NCBI GenBank assembly: GCA_017792425.1
Contig: CP051233.1
Span: 1,460,402-1,524,401, forward strand
Source: Thalassovita sp.
GTDB lineage: Bacteria; Pseudomonadota; Alphaproteobacteria; Rhodobacterales; Rhodobacteraceae
Length of the DNA: 64,000 nucleotides
Direction of reading: 5' to 3'
In this document: one piece after another, positions 8,636 through 17,544 of the stretch
How the letters are laid out: the number at the start of each line of letters is the position of its first letter
Numbering within the stretch: position 1 is the first letter of the stretch
The notes under the pieces: generated by a model
Told to the model about the DNA's origin: nothing
What the model saw: the letters and a program-made list of their open reading frames with translations, nothing else
The model's database searches: none
Made by a program: the position numbers and the translations under genes

Positions 8636-8940
8636 TTGTTGGGGCGATGCCTGCGCGCAGCCACCTGCTTTCGGGGTCGGGAGCGCCGTTGCCCCGCGCT
8701 GCGCGGCTCTGGCTCGAAGAAGGCAAACAGCCTCACCGGGTTCGGCGGATCGGCTTTCCAGTCTTCCCGATTCCACAGCAGATTACTGCCGCCTGCGCAC
8801 AGGTTACGGCGGCGAATCCCGGTGCGCCGGGGCCGGTGGCCTCGTGCATGCGGCCCTTGGGCAAAGGGACGGCGGTATGGAATCCGATGGCAGACATGTG
8901 TACAGGGCAGAGCGCCCCTGCGGCAGAATAAATTGCCCCG
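8636..8940 (-). pseudogene. decayed fragment resembling SOS mutagenesis protein ImuA
   Basis: No intact gene occupies 8630-8955. On the minus strand, a reading starting at ATG 8897 gives VPLPKGRMHEATGPGAPGFA, which resembles the conserved ImuA segment (LPxGRxHExxGPG). At about 8806 the similarity moves to another frame, GSNLLWNREDWKADPPNP, which resembles the following ImuA segment (VLWxREDWxAExxNPVG). After about 8720 nothing recognisable remains. This suggests a frameshifted, truncated relic of roughly 90 codons. The match is from memory of the family and needs a search. Confidence 0.35.
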
Positions 8941-8955
8941 TTGGTTCCGACCCTG

Positions 8956-10431
8956 TCAGCGGTTCGCCTGCCGGTCCGCCACCGCTGCAGAGATCGCATC
9001 GGTGATGTTCTCTCCGGTTCCGATGCCGCAGCTTTCCCACGCCTTGGGGTCCGAAGGCAGCGGATGGCGGGTGCAGCCGTACCCCTGCACGATGCAGGGA
9101 TCGCCCGGGTGCTGGCACGAATACCGTTCGTCATAGGTGCCAAGCGTGTCCGGATGATAGAACTGTCCGGTCCCCGAATTGCCATACCCACCCGCGCGGC
9201 ACAGGCAGTCCATGAACTTTTGCGAAGGCGTCTTGCCGATCCGCTTCAGCAGGGTCATCAGCTTGTCATGCGGCAGTTTCAGAGCCTGGTCGGTGGCGGT
9301 TGGGGGTTTGGTTGCCCGGGAAACCGGACCGTCGCGGCGAATGTCCGTGCAATCCCCGCGCGCCAAAGGGGCTGCGTAGCGGGCCAGCGCGTCGCGTTGC
9401 GCAAGGGCCTTTTCGGTGTCCAGCTGGGCCTGCGCCATGCGGTGGAAAAAGCTGTCGACGACCCTCTGGTGATCGGCGGCGCGGCGTTTGCCGGCGGTGT
9501 GCAGATCGGCGTTATAGTCGATGTCGATCTTGTCCAGTCGCATACGCCCGGCGCCGTCCAGCATGTCCAGCGGGTAGTTCGGATTCAGCCCCATCTGGCG
9601 GCGCAGCTCTTCCCGCGCTTGCTGACGTTTCAGCAGGGCGGTGGCGGTGTCGTTCTCATAGCGCAGGTCAACCAGGCGCAGGCCGTCGTCGATCTCGGAC
9701 TGGATTGTGCCCATCTGAACGATCAAGCCCTGCGCCTTGTCCAGCAGGCTGGCGCGTTGCGCGGCGATGTCCTGTTCGGTCCAGCCGCCGCCCTGGGCGG
9801 CCTTCATGACTTCCTGGGTCCAGATGCCATTCCGCACGGCGGGGGATTGGGTATAGTGTTTGCGGGCGTTCTGGATCGCTTCGTTCGCATCCAAAACCTT
9901 ATCCACGGCCGAAATGCGGGTGACCAGGTATTCAAGGGTGTAGCCTTCCTTGGTGACAAAACCCAACTCATCCGGTCCGAAAAGCGTCACAAGGGTTTCA
10001 AGAACCAGTTCTGCCGGTTTTTCAATCCCCTTGGCGACCTCCATCCAGTCGGCCTCCTCGAGGTGCGAATCCAGCATCAGGGCCGCACGCACCGCCTGTT
10101 CACAGGGGTCGCCGTCAGGCAGCAGCAGTTCGTATAGCTCTTTCACGGTCTGGTCAGAGTATTTGGACACGTCACCAACCCGCGCGGTCAGAAAGCCCTT
10201 TTGCCGGAACTCTTCCAGTTTTTTCTGCAATCCTGGCCGCGCCTCGTCTGCCGGGAATATTCCTTCCAACTGCGGGGTGCCGCCTTTGACACCGGGACTT
10301 GGCGCGGCGGGGGGCGACCACAGATCAATAGCGGGTTTGTCCTGCGCCAGCGTGGGCAGGGGGGACAGCCCGGCGGCACCGATCAGGCACAACAGGCGAA
10401 GGGTGGGGCGCAGTTTGGGGAGCGACATCAT
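8956..10431 (-). CDS. exported protein of unknown function with Cys-rich C-terminus
   Basis: A 491-residue protein I do not recognise. A signal peptide (basic MMSLPKLR, then a hydrophobic core ending LPTLAQ at about residue 29) indicates export. The middle (about residues 60-370) is helical and charged, with several possible coiled-coil stretches (for example LLDKAQ..QMGTIQSEIDDGL). The last 85 residues carry six cysteines (DCLC, YSC, DPC, YGC, ESC), suggesting a disulfide-bonded periplasmic or surface domain. Its ATG overlaps the stop of the 1028-residue gene upstream, so the two are cotranscribed and probably work together. Confidence 0.7.
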   Translation of the reverse strand: MMSLPKLRPTLRLLCLIGAAGLSPLPTLAQDKPAIDLWSPPAAPSPGVKGGTPQLEGIFPADEARPGLQKKLEEFRQKGFLTARVGDVSKYSDQTVKELYELLLPDGDPCEQAVRAALMLDSHLEEADWMEVAKGIEKPAELVLETLVTLFGPDELGFVTKEGYTLEYLVTRISAVDKVLDANEAIQNARKHYTQSPAVRNGIWTQEVMKAAQGGGWTEQDIAAQRASLLDKAQGLIVQMGTIQSEIDDGLRLVDLRYENDTATALLKRQQAREELRRQMGLNPNYPLDMLDGAGRMRLDKIDIDYNADLHTAGKRRAADHQRVVDSFFHRMAQAQLDTEKALAQRDALARYAAPLARGDCTDIRRDGPVSRATKPPTATDQALKLPHDKLMTLLKRIGKTPSQKFMDCLCRAGGYGNSGTGQFYHPDTLGTYDERYSCQHPGDPCIVQGYGCTRHPLPSDPKAWESCGIGTGENITDAISAAVADRQANR

Positions 10432-13400
10432 TGCGCGGGTTCTCCGTGTTCGGAAGCCAGAAGGTCCAGGTAGGTGTCAGGGTCAAATTCAGCTGTATCA
10501 ACAAGGCGCTGGCGTTCGGACCCCGTCATGCCGCTGGGGGTGATCCAGCCGCCCTCGATCCGCCGCAGGGTGACCCGGCCGGTATCGTTGTTGCCCGCGC
10601 CGCCGGGGGCGATAGCCAGCATCATCTTGCGCGGGGTGCGCGCGCCGCGCATCAGCCAGTCATCGCCAAGGGCTGCGGCAATCCAGTCCGGTCCCAGCCG
10701 CAACCGGACAGTGCCGTCCCAATCGCGCTGCCACTGGCCTGCGGGAATGACCCGTCGCCAGTGGTCATAGCTGAAATGGCCCGAATGCAGTTGCACCTCC
10801 AGCCCGCCAACCTCTGGCCCATCGGGAAGTTCGCGCAAGGTCAGTGTGGCAATCGCGCGTTTTTCGTACCGGGCGGCGTCGTCATGCAGATAAATCCGTG
10901 TTCCCAGCCCCGGTTCCGGCGTGATCTGCAGGGTCAGCTCATAGGGGGTGCTGTCCACCCGGTAATCCAGATCCGCCACGATGGCGCTGCCGACAAGGGC
11001 GGGGCGGTTCCAGTCTGGGGCAGGATCGCGCCGCCACAGTCGCAGCCCGTCCGGCGTCTGCTCAGATTGGGCCGTGAAATCCGCGGCCCCGGATGACAGT
11101 CCCGTCCACGTGTCCTGCGGGCGGGTCTCAAAGAAAACCACTTGGGGCAACGGGGCGACGCCGTCCGCCGGGCTTGGGGATTCAGAAACCGTGCCGGGAC
11201 GGCGCGACAAACGCACCCCACGTAGCACCAGCGCCCCATCCTTTTGCGCGGTTGGCAGGGCATGGATAGCCATACGCAATCCGACTCCATCGACAGCATT
11301 GGGAAAGGGCAGAACACCCACAGGCATTCCCGGCCCGGATACGCGCACCCCTTCGGGCGTCAGGATCAGCGATACATGATCCGGGATCGAAGCCAGCCCG
11401 CTAGCAGACAACCCCTCATCCTCGTCAGAGCGCAAGGCGCTGAGGGCGTGAAAGGTTCCGTCGTCTTGCCGTGCAAAGCGCAGCACATAGGCCCCGCTGC
11501 CGCTGCGGTTGTCCGGCAGAGCATAGCGCGGGTACAGGCTGATTTCCCAATCCGTCGACGCGGCCCCGTCCAGCGCCAGGTCAACACGCGCTTCGGCCGC
11601 GCCGGTGAAACGGTCCAGCCACAGCACGGACTCGGGTGTGGCGATGCCGGTGTAATAGCCCTTGTCCGCTGCGGTCCAGCCAATGCGCAGCGCGCCGCCC
11701 GACATGCGCGCGAATTGCGCGAACCCGGATTCATAGCGCGACGCGGGGGTCCAGAACCGCCCCAACGCATAGCCGTCGAACAGAACTACCGGTGCGCCGT
11801 CCTGTGCAAACGCGTCCAGCCTTGGGGTAGGGACATGCGGGATCGTGTCCACCGACAGGCGTTTCAGGACCAGTCCGGCGGCGCGGTTCTTGCGGTTGAC
11901 CTGCACATATGTCTGCAAGACCCAACCGCGCCCTTCGTACCGCACCGGCAGCGCCAGTTCGGCCAGTTGGACGCCGCTACCATCACGCAGTTCAATCACG
12001 TGGTCGGGCCGCAGTAGCAGATGCAGCACGGTTTCCCCCTTCGGCCAGGCAAAGCGGGCGTCCAGCGTTCGGCTGTCGTCGCGCATCGTGACCTTCATGG
12101 TGCCCAAACCTTCTCCCCAGTTGAACAGTTGGAACCGCAGGTCGTGCGCCTCCCACGGGTCAAGCTGCGCCTTGTCAGCCGGGGTCAGGGCAAAGGTGAT
12201 GCCGGTGCTGTTGTCCGCATCCACAATCGCGGTGATGCGCTGCACCGCCGTGGCGTCGCGGTTGGGCATCTCTATCACTGTGCTGTCGGTGGAGACGCCC
12301 AGCTTGGCCCAGCCCAGCCCTTCGGGGAAGGCAAATGCAAGACCGGATTCGGTGAACAGGGCATGGGTATCGAAATCCGCACCGTTGAACGCCAAGGGCA
12401 ACAACCCCGTCAGGCTGCGCCCGTCAAACAACAACCCCCGGGCCGGGGGGGGTGACGGATTGTCCTGACCGTTGTCGGCGACCGCTGGCGGGGACGGTTC
12501 TGGTTGGCCTGCTGGGGCAGGTTGCGCCGCGACATCCGGCCTGAAGCCAAGTGCGATCTCTGACAACTGGCGGGTCAGGTCCAGGTCGGCGTTGTCCGGG
12601 CGGATCGACAGGATCAGAAACGGCGACTGCGCGCTTGCGCCTTCGGTCCGGTATATGCGGACAAGGCCACGCGGATACGGCATGGCAACACCGTTGATCG
12701 CATAGACCCGTGCCGTGCTTTCCACCATGTGCGCCTCTGTCCCGGCGATGGTGGGATACCCCTCGTCCTCGATGGACTTCACGACCAATGAGTCGCGGTA
12801 AAGCACGCCCAGATATTCATCCAGAACGGCGGCTGCCGTCATTCCCCTGTCAGGACGTGCAACAACGGCCAGCACCATCGCGTTGCGCGCCGGGGCAACC
12901 ACCACCACTTGGCTTAGCCCGACCGAAGCCGTGGTCTGTACGTCCCACCCCTGTGGCGCAGGAATGGAAAACGCACCTCCGGGATCGCGGAAAACCCCGG
13001 CCTGCGTGGTATCCGCCGCCCCTTTGCCAGGTGCGCCCTGCGCGGCCTTTTTCACCGGAACGCCATGCAGCGACAGCCCCAGCAGAAGTTTGCGGAACAT
13101 CTCTTCATGCTCTGCCAGCGACACATTCGTGCCAATCAGTTGGACTAGGAAAATCTCACCCTCGTCGTCCTTTTGCAGAAAGGCCATCTGCAACATCCGT
13201 TCCGCGCCGGTTTCCGTGTGGATGAACAGCGCCTCTTGTCCGGCCAGTTGCATCTTCTGGTGGCGCTGGATGTCGTCATATCCCAACAAGGGTTCGTCCT
13301 GCATCCACCACCGCATCCACAGCTGATAGCGCCTGTCGGGGCTGGCGAAGTCGGTTTCCTGATCCCGGCTGCTGTAGGTGATGGTCCAGTCTGCGGGCAC

Positions 13401-13514
13401 AGCGAAGGACGCGCCGCGCAAATCATGTGTGGTCAACTGCTGGGCGTGCAGCGCGGGAAGCGTGGAAAAAAGAACGGAAGTGGCAAACAGGAACAAGGTC
13501 AGTAGCCAACGCAT
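10428..13514 (-). CDS. large exported multidomain protein (PsbP-like + DUF1080-like modules)
   Basis: A 1028-residue protein with a signal peptide (residues 1-24, LPALHA cleavage). Two modules at about 28-155 and 170-330 open with the PsbP/DUF1795-style phrases FAVPADWTI and FSIPAPQGWDV. A proline-rich linker follows (about 335-358). Three later segments each begin with a LFDG-like phrase: LLFDGRSLTGLLP (about 360), VVLFDGYALGRFW (about 575) and VVFFETRPQDTWTG (about 835). These recall the LFDGxSLxGW opening of DUF1080/3-keto-disaccharide hydrolase or LamG-type jelly rolls. No catalytic residues are recognisable. It is divergent from another PsbP-module protein at 13689. Confidence 0.7.
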   Translation of the reverse strand: MRWLLTLFLFATSVLFSTLPALHAQQLTTHDLRGASFAVPADWTITYSSRDQETDFASPDRRYQLWMRWWMQDEPLLGYDDIQRHQKMQLAGQEALFIHTETGAERMLQMAFLQKDDEGEIFLVQLIGTNVSLAEHEEMFRKLLLGLSLHGVPVKKAAQGAPGKGAADTTQAGVFRDPGGAFSIPAPQGWDVQTTASVGLSQVVVVAPARNAMVLAVVARPDRGMTAAAVLDEYLGVLYRDSLVVKSIEDEGYPTIAGTEAHMVESTARVYAINGVAMPYPRGLVRIYRTEGASAQSPFLILSIRPDNADLDLTRQLSEIALGFRPDVAAQPAPAGQPEPSPPAVADNGQDNPSPPPARGLLFDGRSLTGLLPLAFNGADFDTHALFTESGLAFAFPEGLGWAKLGVSTDSTVIEMPNRDATAVQRITAIVDADNSTGITFALTPADKAQLDPWEAHDLRFQLFNWGEGLGTMKVTMRDDSRTLDARFAWPKGETVLHLLLRPDHVIELRDGSGVQLAELALPVRYEGRGWVLQTYVQVNRKNRAAGLVLKRLSVDTIPHVPTPRLDAFAQDGAPVVLFDGYALGRFWTPASRYESGFAQFARMSGGALRIGWTAADKGYYTGIATPESVLWLDRFTGAAEARVDLALDGAASTDWEISLYPRYALPDNRSGSGAYVLRFARQDDGTFHALSALRSDEDEGLSASGLASIPDHVSLILTPEGVRVSGPGMPVGVLPFPNAVDGVGLRMAIHALPTAQKDGALVLRGVRLSRRPGTVSESPSPADGVAPLPQVVFFETRPQDTWTGLSSGAADFTAQSEQTPDGLRLWRRDPAPDWNRPALVGSAIVADLDYRVDSTPYELTLQITPEPGLGTRIYLHDDAARYEKRAIATLTLRELPDGPEVGGLEVQLHSGHFSYDHWRRVIPAGQWQRDWDGTVRLRLGPDWIAAALGDDWLMRGARTPRKMMLAIAPGGAGNNDTGRVTLRRIEGGWITPSGMTGSERQRLVDTAEFDPDTYLDLLASEHGEPAQ

Positions 13515-13544
13515 GGATGCCTCTCAAGTCACTAATATATAGAA

Positions 13545-13561
13545 AGAATGTAACACATTCT
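13545..13561. promoter_or_regulatory. perfect palindrome in the divergent promoter region
   Basis: AGAATGT-AAC-ACATTCT: 7-bp perfect arms around a 3-base centre, in an AT-rich patch 30 bp upstream of the 10428-13514 gene and about 130 bp upstream of the 13689-15911 gene. The size and symmetry fit a homodimeric repressor or activator site that could co-regulate both transcripts. The cognate regulator is not in the immediate neighbourhood. Confidence 0.45.
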
Positions 13562-13688
13562 GATTTTCGCGTCTTTGACGCAAGTCATGGATCATTGGCC
13601 GCTTCGGCGTAGGATTCTGGTGGAATGACGGGGGCGTTTGCCCGGTTCTGCGCCAGCGCCCCGTTGCTATGCCGAAGGGTGCCACGCC

Positions 13689-15911
13689 ATGAAAACCCCC
13701 AGTCCCTTTCTGCGCCGCGCATGTGCCGCGATGTTGTTGGTTGCCACCAGCCTGTCCATTGCGAACCCTGCCGGGGCGCAGGACAGCGTTGCGCCGGCGC
13801 AGGTGTTCATACCCGTTCAGGTTCCGGCCGATTGGCAGGCGCATCGGTTCAGCGGGATAGATTTGTCGTTGCCTGCCGGTCTGACCTTGTTGAAGGACAG
13901 GCGCGATGCGCGCATCTGGGGGCAGGGGGACGAGGCGACGAAGTCCGCCTTCGGGCTGGGGCTGGAATTCGAGGATTCGCCAGAAACAATGCTGAAGCGA
14001 GAAAAGGCGGTCCCGGATGGTTCGGTTGTATTGCCCAATGGGCAGACCTTCGGGCGCTATGTTTTGCAGACTCCGGCGAAAGTTGCTGCCAGCGGGCAAG
14101 CCGAACTGCTGGTGTCAGACTTGCCCCTGCGGGGCGAGGATCGCCTGATCGTGTCCTTGATGGTGATGAACCGGGATATCGGACCTTATCGCGACATGTT
14201 CCAGAAATTCCTTAGCAGTCTGGCGCTTCCCGAACCGGGGAAGATGCTGCAGCGTGACCTGCTGGGGGGGGTGCTGCGGTGGCCCGTCGGGCCGGAATGG
14301 GGCGGTGTCCGCAACCCCGAATCCGAGAGCGTGTACATGTACTCGGACGATCTGGACGGACGGATCTGGCTGAACCGCGGGGCGGTGAACACGGGCAGCA
14401 TGCGCAGGGGAACGCCCGGCAACCCGGTGCTGTTCCTTGGACAGAAGGCACAGTTGTTCGCGCATGAGGAAGGATCAGAGACCAAGGACGACGGCAGCGG
14501 CGCGGTGGGGCAGACGCGGTTGATCGTGCTAGAGACTTGCTTGCCTGGGAACGAGGTGATCTCGGTCCGGTTTTCGGGGATGCCGTCGATGTTCCGCGAT
14601 CCGCGCGTTCTGTCGCTGATGGACGGGGCGGAAATCGTAATGCCGGACGGGTCTGCACCGTGCCCTGCCGGGGCGCTGCCGGACGGTGCCCAGTTGCAGG
14701 CGGATGCGCGGCCCGAGGTGACGCCGCCCTTTGACTTGGCGGCGACCGCCGCCCCTGTGAAGCGGGTGTTTGGGCAGGTCCTGGATGGGCTCTACACCAT
14801 TGATTTTCCAGGTAATTGGTCATTGACACCCGAGGCAGGGGGGCATCGGGTCCGGCTGGAAAATACGGATGGAACAGCCAGCATCGCCGTGGCGCGCGGC
14901 ACGGCATTCCTGGGGGCAGAGGGGCCGGCGGCGGGGGTGCCGCTGGGGACTTGGCACAAGCCGGGGATTGCCTTGGGGTGGCCTTCAGAGGTGTTTGAAT
15001 GGGAAGAGGGAGGCAGATTGCACCGCTTGCATGTTCACGCGCACTGTCTGGCGGGTGGAGAGCGGTTCGGGATGTTGGTGTCCGGTGACCGGCTGTTTCA
15101 CGATGACGGTGAGTTTTCCAGACTTTCCAAGGGGTTGGTTCTGAATATGCCGGATGACGTGCGGCCGTGTGATGATCCGGCAGAGGGGATCGGAACCGCC
15201 ACGGCTGAGGTGTCTGCACCAGAAGAAAATGCGAAAGATATTGAAAACAAAGAGGAAAAAACAAATGTAGCGACAGGCGAGGACACCGATTGGTATGGCA
15301 AATCGCCGCTGTCCACGCTGCCGTCCCCCGCGACGGAATCCTTGGCCGGGCGTTTGGCGACCTCGACACCTGCGCGAACGAAAGAAAATCCTAATGAAAA
15401 CAAAAGGAAGGCAGATGTTTCTCTGCCGCCGCCCCCGCCGCCAGCCAGCCCGGCGCAGGTAGTTGACCGGGACCGGTTCATTCCGCAACAGGGTGGCTAT
15501 TCGCTGTATCAGAATGACCGCTATGGAACATTTATTTCCTTTCCTTCCAATTACTTCCACGCCGATCCTGCACCAGATTCCGGGGATGGGCGGCTGTTCC
15601 GGTCGGTGGATGAAACGGCGCGGTTCTATGTTTTCGCGCAGTATAATGCCGAAGGGCTGAGCCAATCCGGTCAGATTGCGCGAGACAAGGAGAATCCCGC
15701 TTATGGATCAATAACTTACGAAAGATCTGGCCGGGGGTGGTACGTTCTGTCCGGCGTCACGGGAGCCGAGATATTCTATCGTCGGGTGACAGAGGACCGA
15801 ACCGGGTTGATCCGCGTGTTCGAGATCGCCTATCCCCTTGCAAGAAAAGAAGAATTTGACGCATTGGTGACCTATATGGCGCAAAGCTTCGGGCCGCCGC
15901 CCGACCAGTGA
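13689..15911 (+). CDS. exported protein with four PsbP-like modules, unknown function
   Basis: A 740-residue protein with a signal peptide (residues about 1-31, ending PAGAQD). It appears to contain four related beta-rich modules: about 40-175 (IDLSLPAGLTLL), 180-330 (VLRWPVGPEWGG), 355-490 (YTIDFPGNWSL) and 600-740 (TFISFPSNYFHADP). Each opens with the aromatic-proline-Gly/Asn-Trp-like phrase seen in PsbP/DUF1795 domains. A low-complexity linker rich in Glu, Asn, Lys and Pro (about 505-590) separates modules 3 and 4 and is locally AT-rich. The ATG at 13689 follows GAAGGG. It faces away from the 1028-residue relative, so the two probably share a biological role. Confidence 0.7.
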   Translation: MKTPSPFLRRACAAMLLVATSLSIANPAGAQDSVAPAQVFIPVQVPADWQAHRFSGIDLSLPAGLTLLKDRRDARIWGQGDEATKSAFGLGLEFEDSPETMLKREKAVPDGSVVLPNGQTFGRYVLQTPAKVAASGQAELLVSDLPLRGEDRLIVSLMVMNRDIGPYRDMFQKFLSSLALPEPGKMLQRDLLGGVLRWPVGPEWGGVRNPESESVYMYSDDLDGRIWLNRGAVNTGSMRRGTPGNPVLFLGQKAQLFAHEEGSETKDDGSGAVGQTRLIVLETCLPGNEVISVRFSGMPSMFRDPRVLSLMDGAEIVMPDGSAPCPAGALPDGAQLQADARPEVTPPFDLAATAAPVKRVFGQVLDGLYTIDFPGNWSLTPEAGGHRVRLENTDGTASIAVARGTAFLGAEGPAAGVPLGTWHKPGIALGWPSEVFEWEEGGRLHRLHVHAHCLAGGERFGMLVSGDRLFHDDGEFSRLSKGLVLNMPDDVRPCDDPAEGIGTATAEVSAPEENAKDIENKEEKTNVATGEDTDWYGKSPLSTLPSPATESLAGRLATSTPARTKENPNENKRKADVSLPPPPPPASPAQVVDRDRFIPQQGGYSLYQNDRYGTFISFPSNYFHADPAPDSGDGRLFRSVDETARFYVFAQYNAEGLSQSGQIARDKENPAYGSITYERSGRGWYVLSGVTGAEIFYRRVTEDRTGLIRVFEIAYPLARKEEFDALVTYMAQSFGPPPDQ

Positions 15912-15935
15912 GGCCCCGTGCCGACCGGTGGGGAC

Positions 15936-15985
15936 ACGGTTCGTAAACCTGTCAACCTGTACGGTTCAAGCCTTGAAACGGACGA
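15936..15985. repeat. 50-bp imperfect repeat, copy A
   Basis: The segment TCGT-AAACCTGTCAAC-CTGTACG followed by CTTGAAACG and ACGA matches 63281-63330 at roughly three positions in four, with the same spacing. This copy contains the small inverted repeat GTTCAAG/TTGAAAC. It lies between two convergent genes. The role is unknown; it could be a terminator, small RNA relic or family repeat. Confidence 0.4.
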
Positions 15986-15994
15986 GTCGGCGGA

Positions 15995-16774
15995 TCAGGA
16001 AAACAGCCGCCCGCGTGCCCTGACAATCGCCTGAACCAGCAGCAGGACATAAAGCAGGTCCAGCACCACCAGCAGGGTCCACGGACGGGTGAAGGCGACG
16101 CCGATCGCGATCACCAGGCTGAACATCAGGACCACGATCAGACCGCGCGGGATGCGCAGCGATTTCGGCGAGATCGTTTTCAGCCGCGACACCATCAACA
16201 GGCCGACGAACCCCATCCACAGCGCCACCAGCAACGGCGGCGTGTTGTAACTGAGCAGCCCGGCCTGCGTGGCGAACATTGGCAGCAGCCCCAGCATCGC
16301 GCCCGCCGGGGCGGGGACGCCGGTAAAGTGCTTGCGGTCCGATTGGTCCACGCCCTCGGCCTGGTCGATGAGGGAAGCGGTTTCATCGCGCATGACGTTG
16401 AACCGGGCCAGCCGCAGGCAGCAGGCGGTGGCAAAGACCAGCACGAACACCCAGCCCAGACTGCCGATATTGGTCAGCGAGTACTGGTACATCAGGATGC
16501 CCGGCGCGACGCCGAAACACAGGAAATCCGACAGCGAGTCCAGTTCCGCCCCGATGTTCGAGGTCGCCCGCAGACGTCGCGCCAGCAGACCGTCCAGCCC
16601 GTCCATCAGCACCGCCAGGAAGATCAGCAGCACGGCAGTGCTGAACCGTTCGTCCATCGCAAAGCGGATCGAGGTCAACCCAAGGCACATCCCCGCCAGC
16701 GTGACCATGTTGGGCAGCAGCAGCAGGAAGGGGATGGGATCACGGTCCGACTTGTGCGGGGCGGGGCGTTTCAT
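15995..16774 (-). CDS. pssA: CDP-diacylglycerol-serine O-phosphatidyltransferase
   Basis: Membrane enzyme transferring phosphatidyl from CDP-diacylglycerol to serine, making phosphatidylserine. At 259 residues with about eight hydrophobic segments it fits the type II PssA family. The CDP-alcohol phosphotransferase signature is exact: Asp61-Gly62, Ala65-Arg66, Gly75, Asp79, Asp83. Its start lies 3 bp after the psd stop, so the two enzymes of phosphatidylethanolamine synthesis are cotranscribed, with psd first. Confidence 0.95.
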   Translation of the reverse strand: MKRPAPHKSDRDPIPFLLLLPNMVTLAGMCLGLTSIRFAMDERFSTAVLLIFLAVLMDGLDGLLARRLRATSNIGAELDSLSDFLCFGVAPGILMYQYSLTNIGSLGWVFVLVFATACCLRLARFNVMRDETASLIDQAEGVDQSDRKHFTGVPAPAGAMLGLLPMFATQAGLLSYNTPPLLVALWMGFVGLLMVSRLKTISPKSLRIPRGLIVVLMFSLVIAIGVAFTRPWTLLVVLDLLYVLLLVQAIVRARGRLFS

Positions 16775-16777
16775 GGA

Positions 16778-17458
16778 TCACTCCTCGGACGGGGTGCCCA
16801 GATCGGCGAGCACGGTTTCCCCGGCGATCATGGTCTGGCCGATCCGCACCAGCGGCTGCACGCCGTCCGGCAGGTAGATGTCCAGACGCGAGCCGAAGCG
16901 GATCAGGCCGAAGCGTTCACCGGTTTCCAGGTACTGGCCTTCGCGGGTCCAGCACAGGATGCGGCGGGCCACCAGGCCGGCAATCTGCACCACGCCGTAT
17001 TTGCGCCCATCGGCGATTTCCACGGTCAGGCCGTTGCGCTCGTTATCCTCGGACGCCTTGTCCAGCGAGGCATTGAGGAACTTGCCGGGGCGGTAGGCGA
17101 CGGTGGTGACGGTGCCTTCGTGGGGCAGTCGATTGACGTGGCAGTTGAACACCGACATGAACACCGAAACGCGGGTCATTGGCTGATCGCCAAGGCCCAG
17201 TTCCGCCGGGGGTACGGCCGGTTCCAGCAGGGAAATGATGCCGTCGGCCGGCGAGATCATCAGGCCGGGGCGGTCGGGGGTGACGCGCTCGGGGTCGCGG
17301 AAGAAGTAGTAGACCCAGATCGTCAGCCCGGTGCCGATCCAGCCCAGCGGGTGCCAGACAAGGAACAGGACCAGCGTGATGGCGGCAGCGATGGCCACGA
17401 ATTTGCGCCCTTCGGGGTGCATCGGCTTCACGAAGGTGGACAGCATCGAGACGGACAT
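16778..17458 (-). CDS. psd: phosphatidylserine decarboxylase proenzyme
   Basis: Converts phosphatidylserine to phosphatidylethanolamine at the inner membrane. It is the short (226-residue) archaeal-like Psd type common in alphaproteobacteria. The self-cleavage and pyruvoyl-forming Gly189-Ser190 pair lies in RFGSRLD. The N-terminus carries two hydrophobic segments (about 17-50) and the FFRDPER motif. I start at ATG 17458 after AAGGGGAAACC; a longer reading from 17521 adds 21 residues with no membrane or family rationale. Confidence 0.94.
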   Translation of the reverse strand: MSVSMLSTFVKPMHPEGRKFVAIAAAITLVLFLVWHPLGWIGTGLTIWVYYFFRDPERVTPDRPGLMISPADGIISLLEPAVPPAELGLGDQPMTRVSVFMSVFNCHVNRLPHEGTVTTVAYRPGKFLNASLDKASEDNERNGLTVEIADGRKYGVVQIAGLVARRILCWTREGQYLETGERFGLIRFGSRLDIYLPDGVQPLVRIGQTMIAGETVLADLGTPSEE

Positions 17459-17544
17459 GGTTTCCCCTTCAGGCTTGGGCAGGCTTTCAGGGGTCCATAG
17501 ATCAATTGGGCCGGTTTGCAAACGGCAGAATGTAGCGGGCGGGG

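Noticed and set aside
8636..9136. Plus-strand frame in the thiD/8956 gap
   Set aside because: No recognisable similarity and arginine-rich; the minus strand gives the only family-like phrases in this region.
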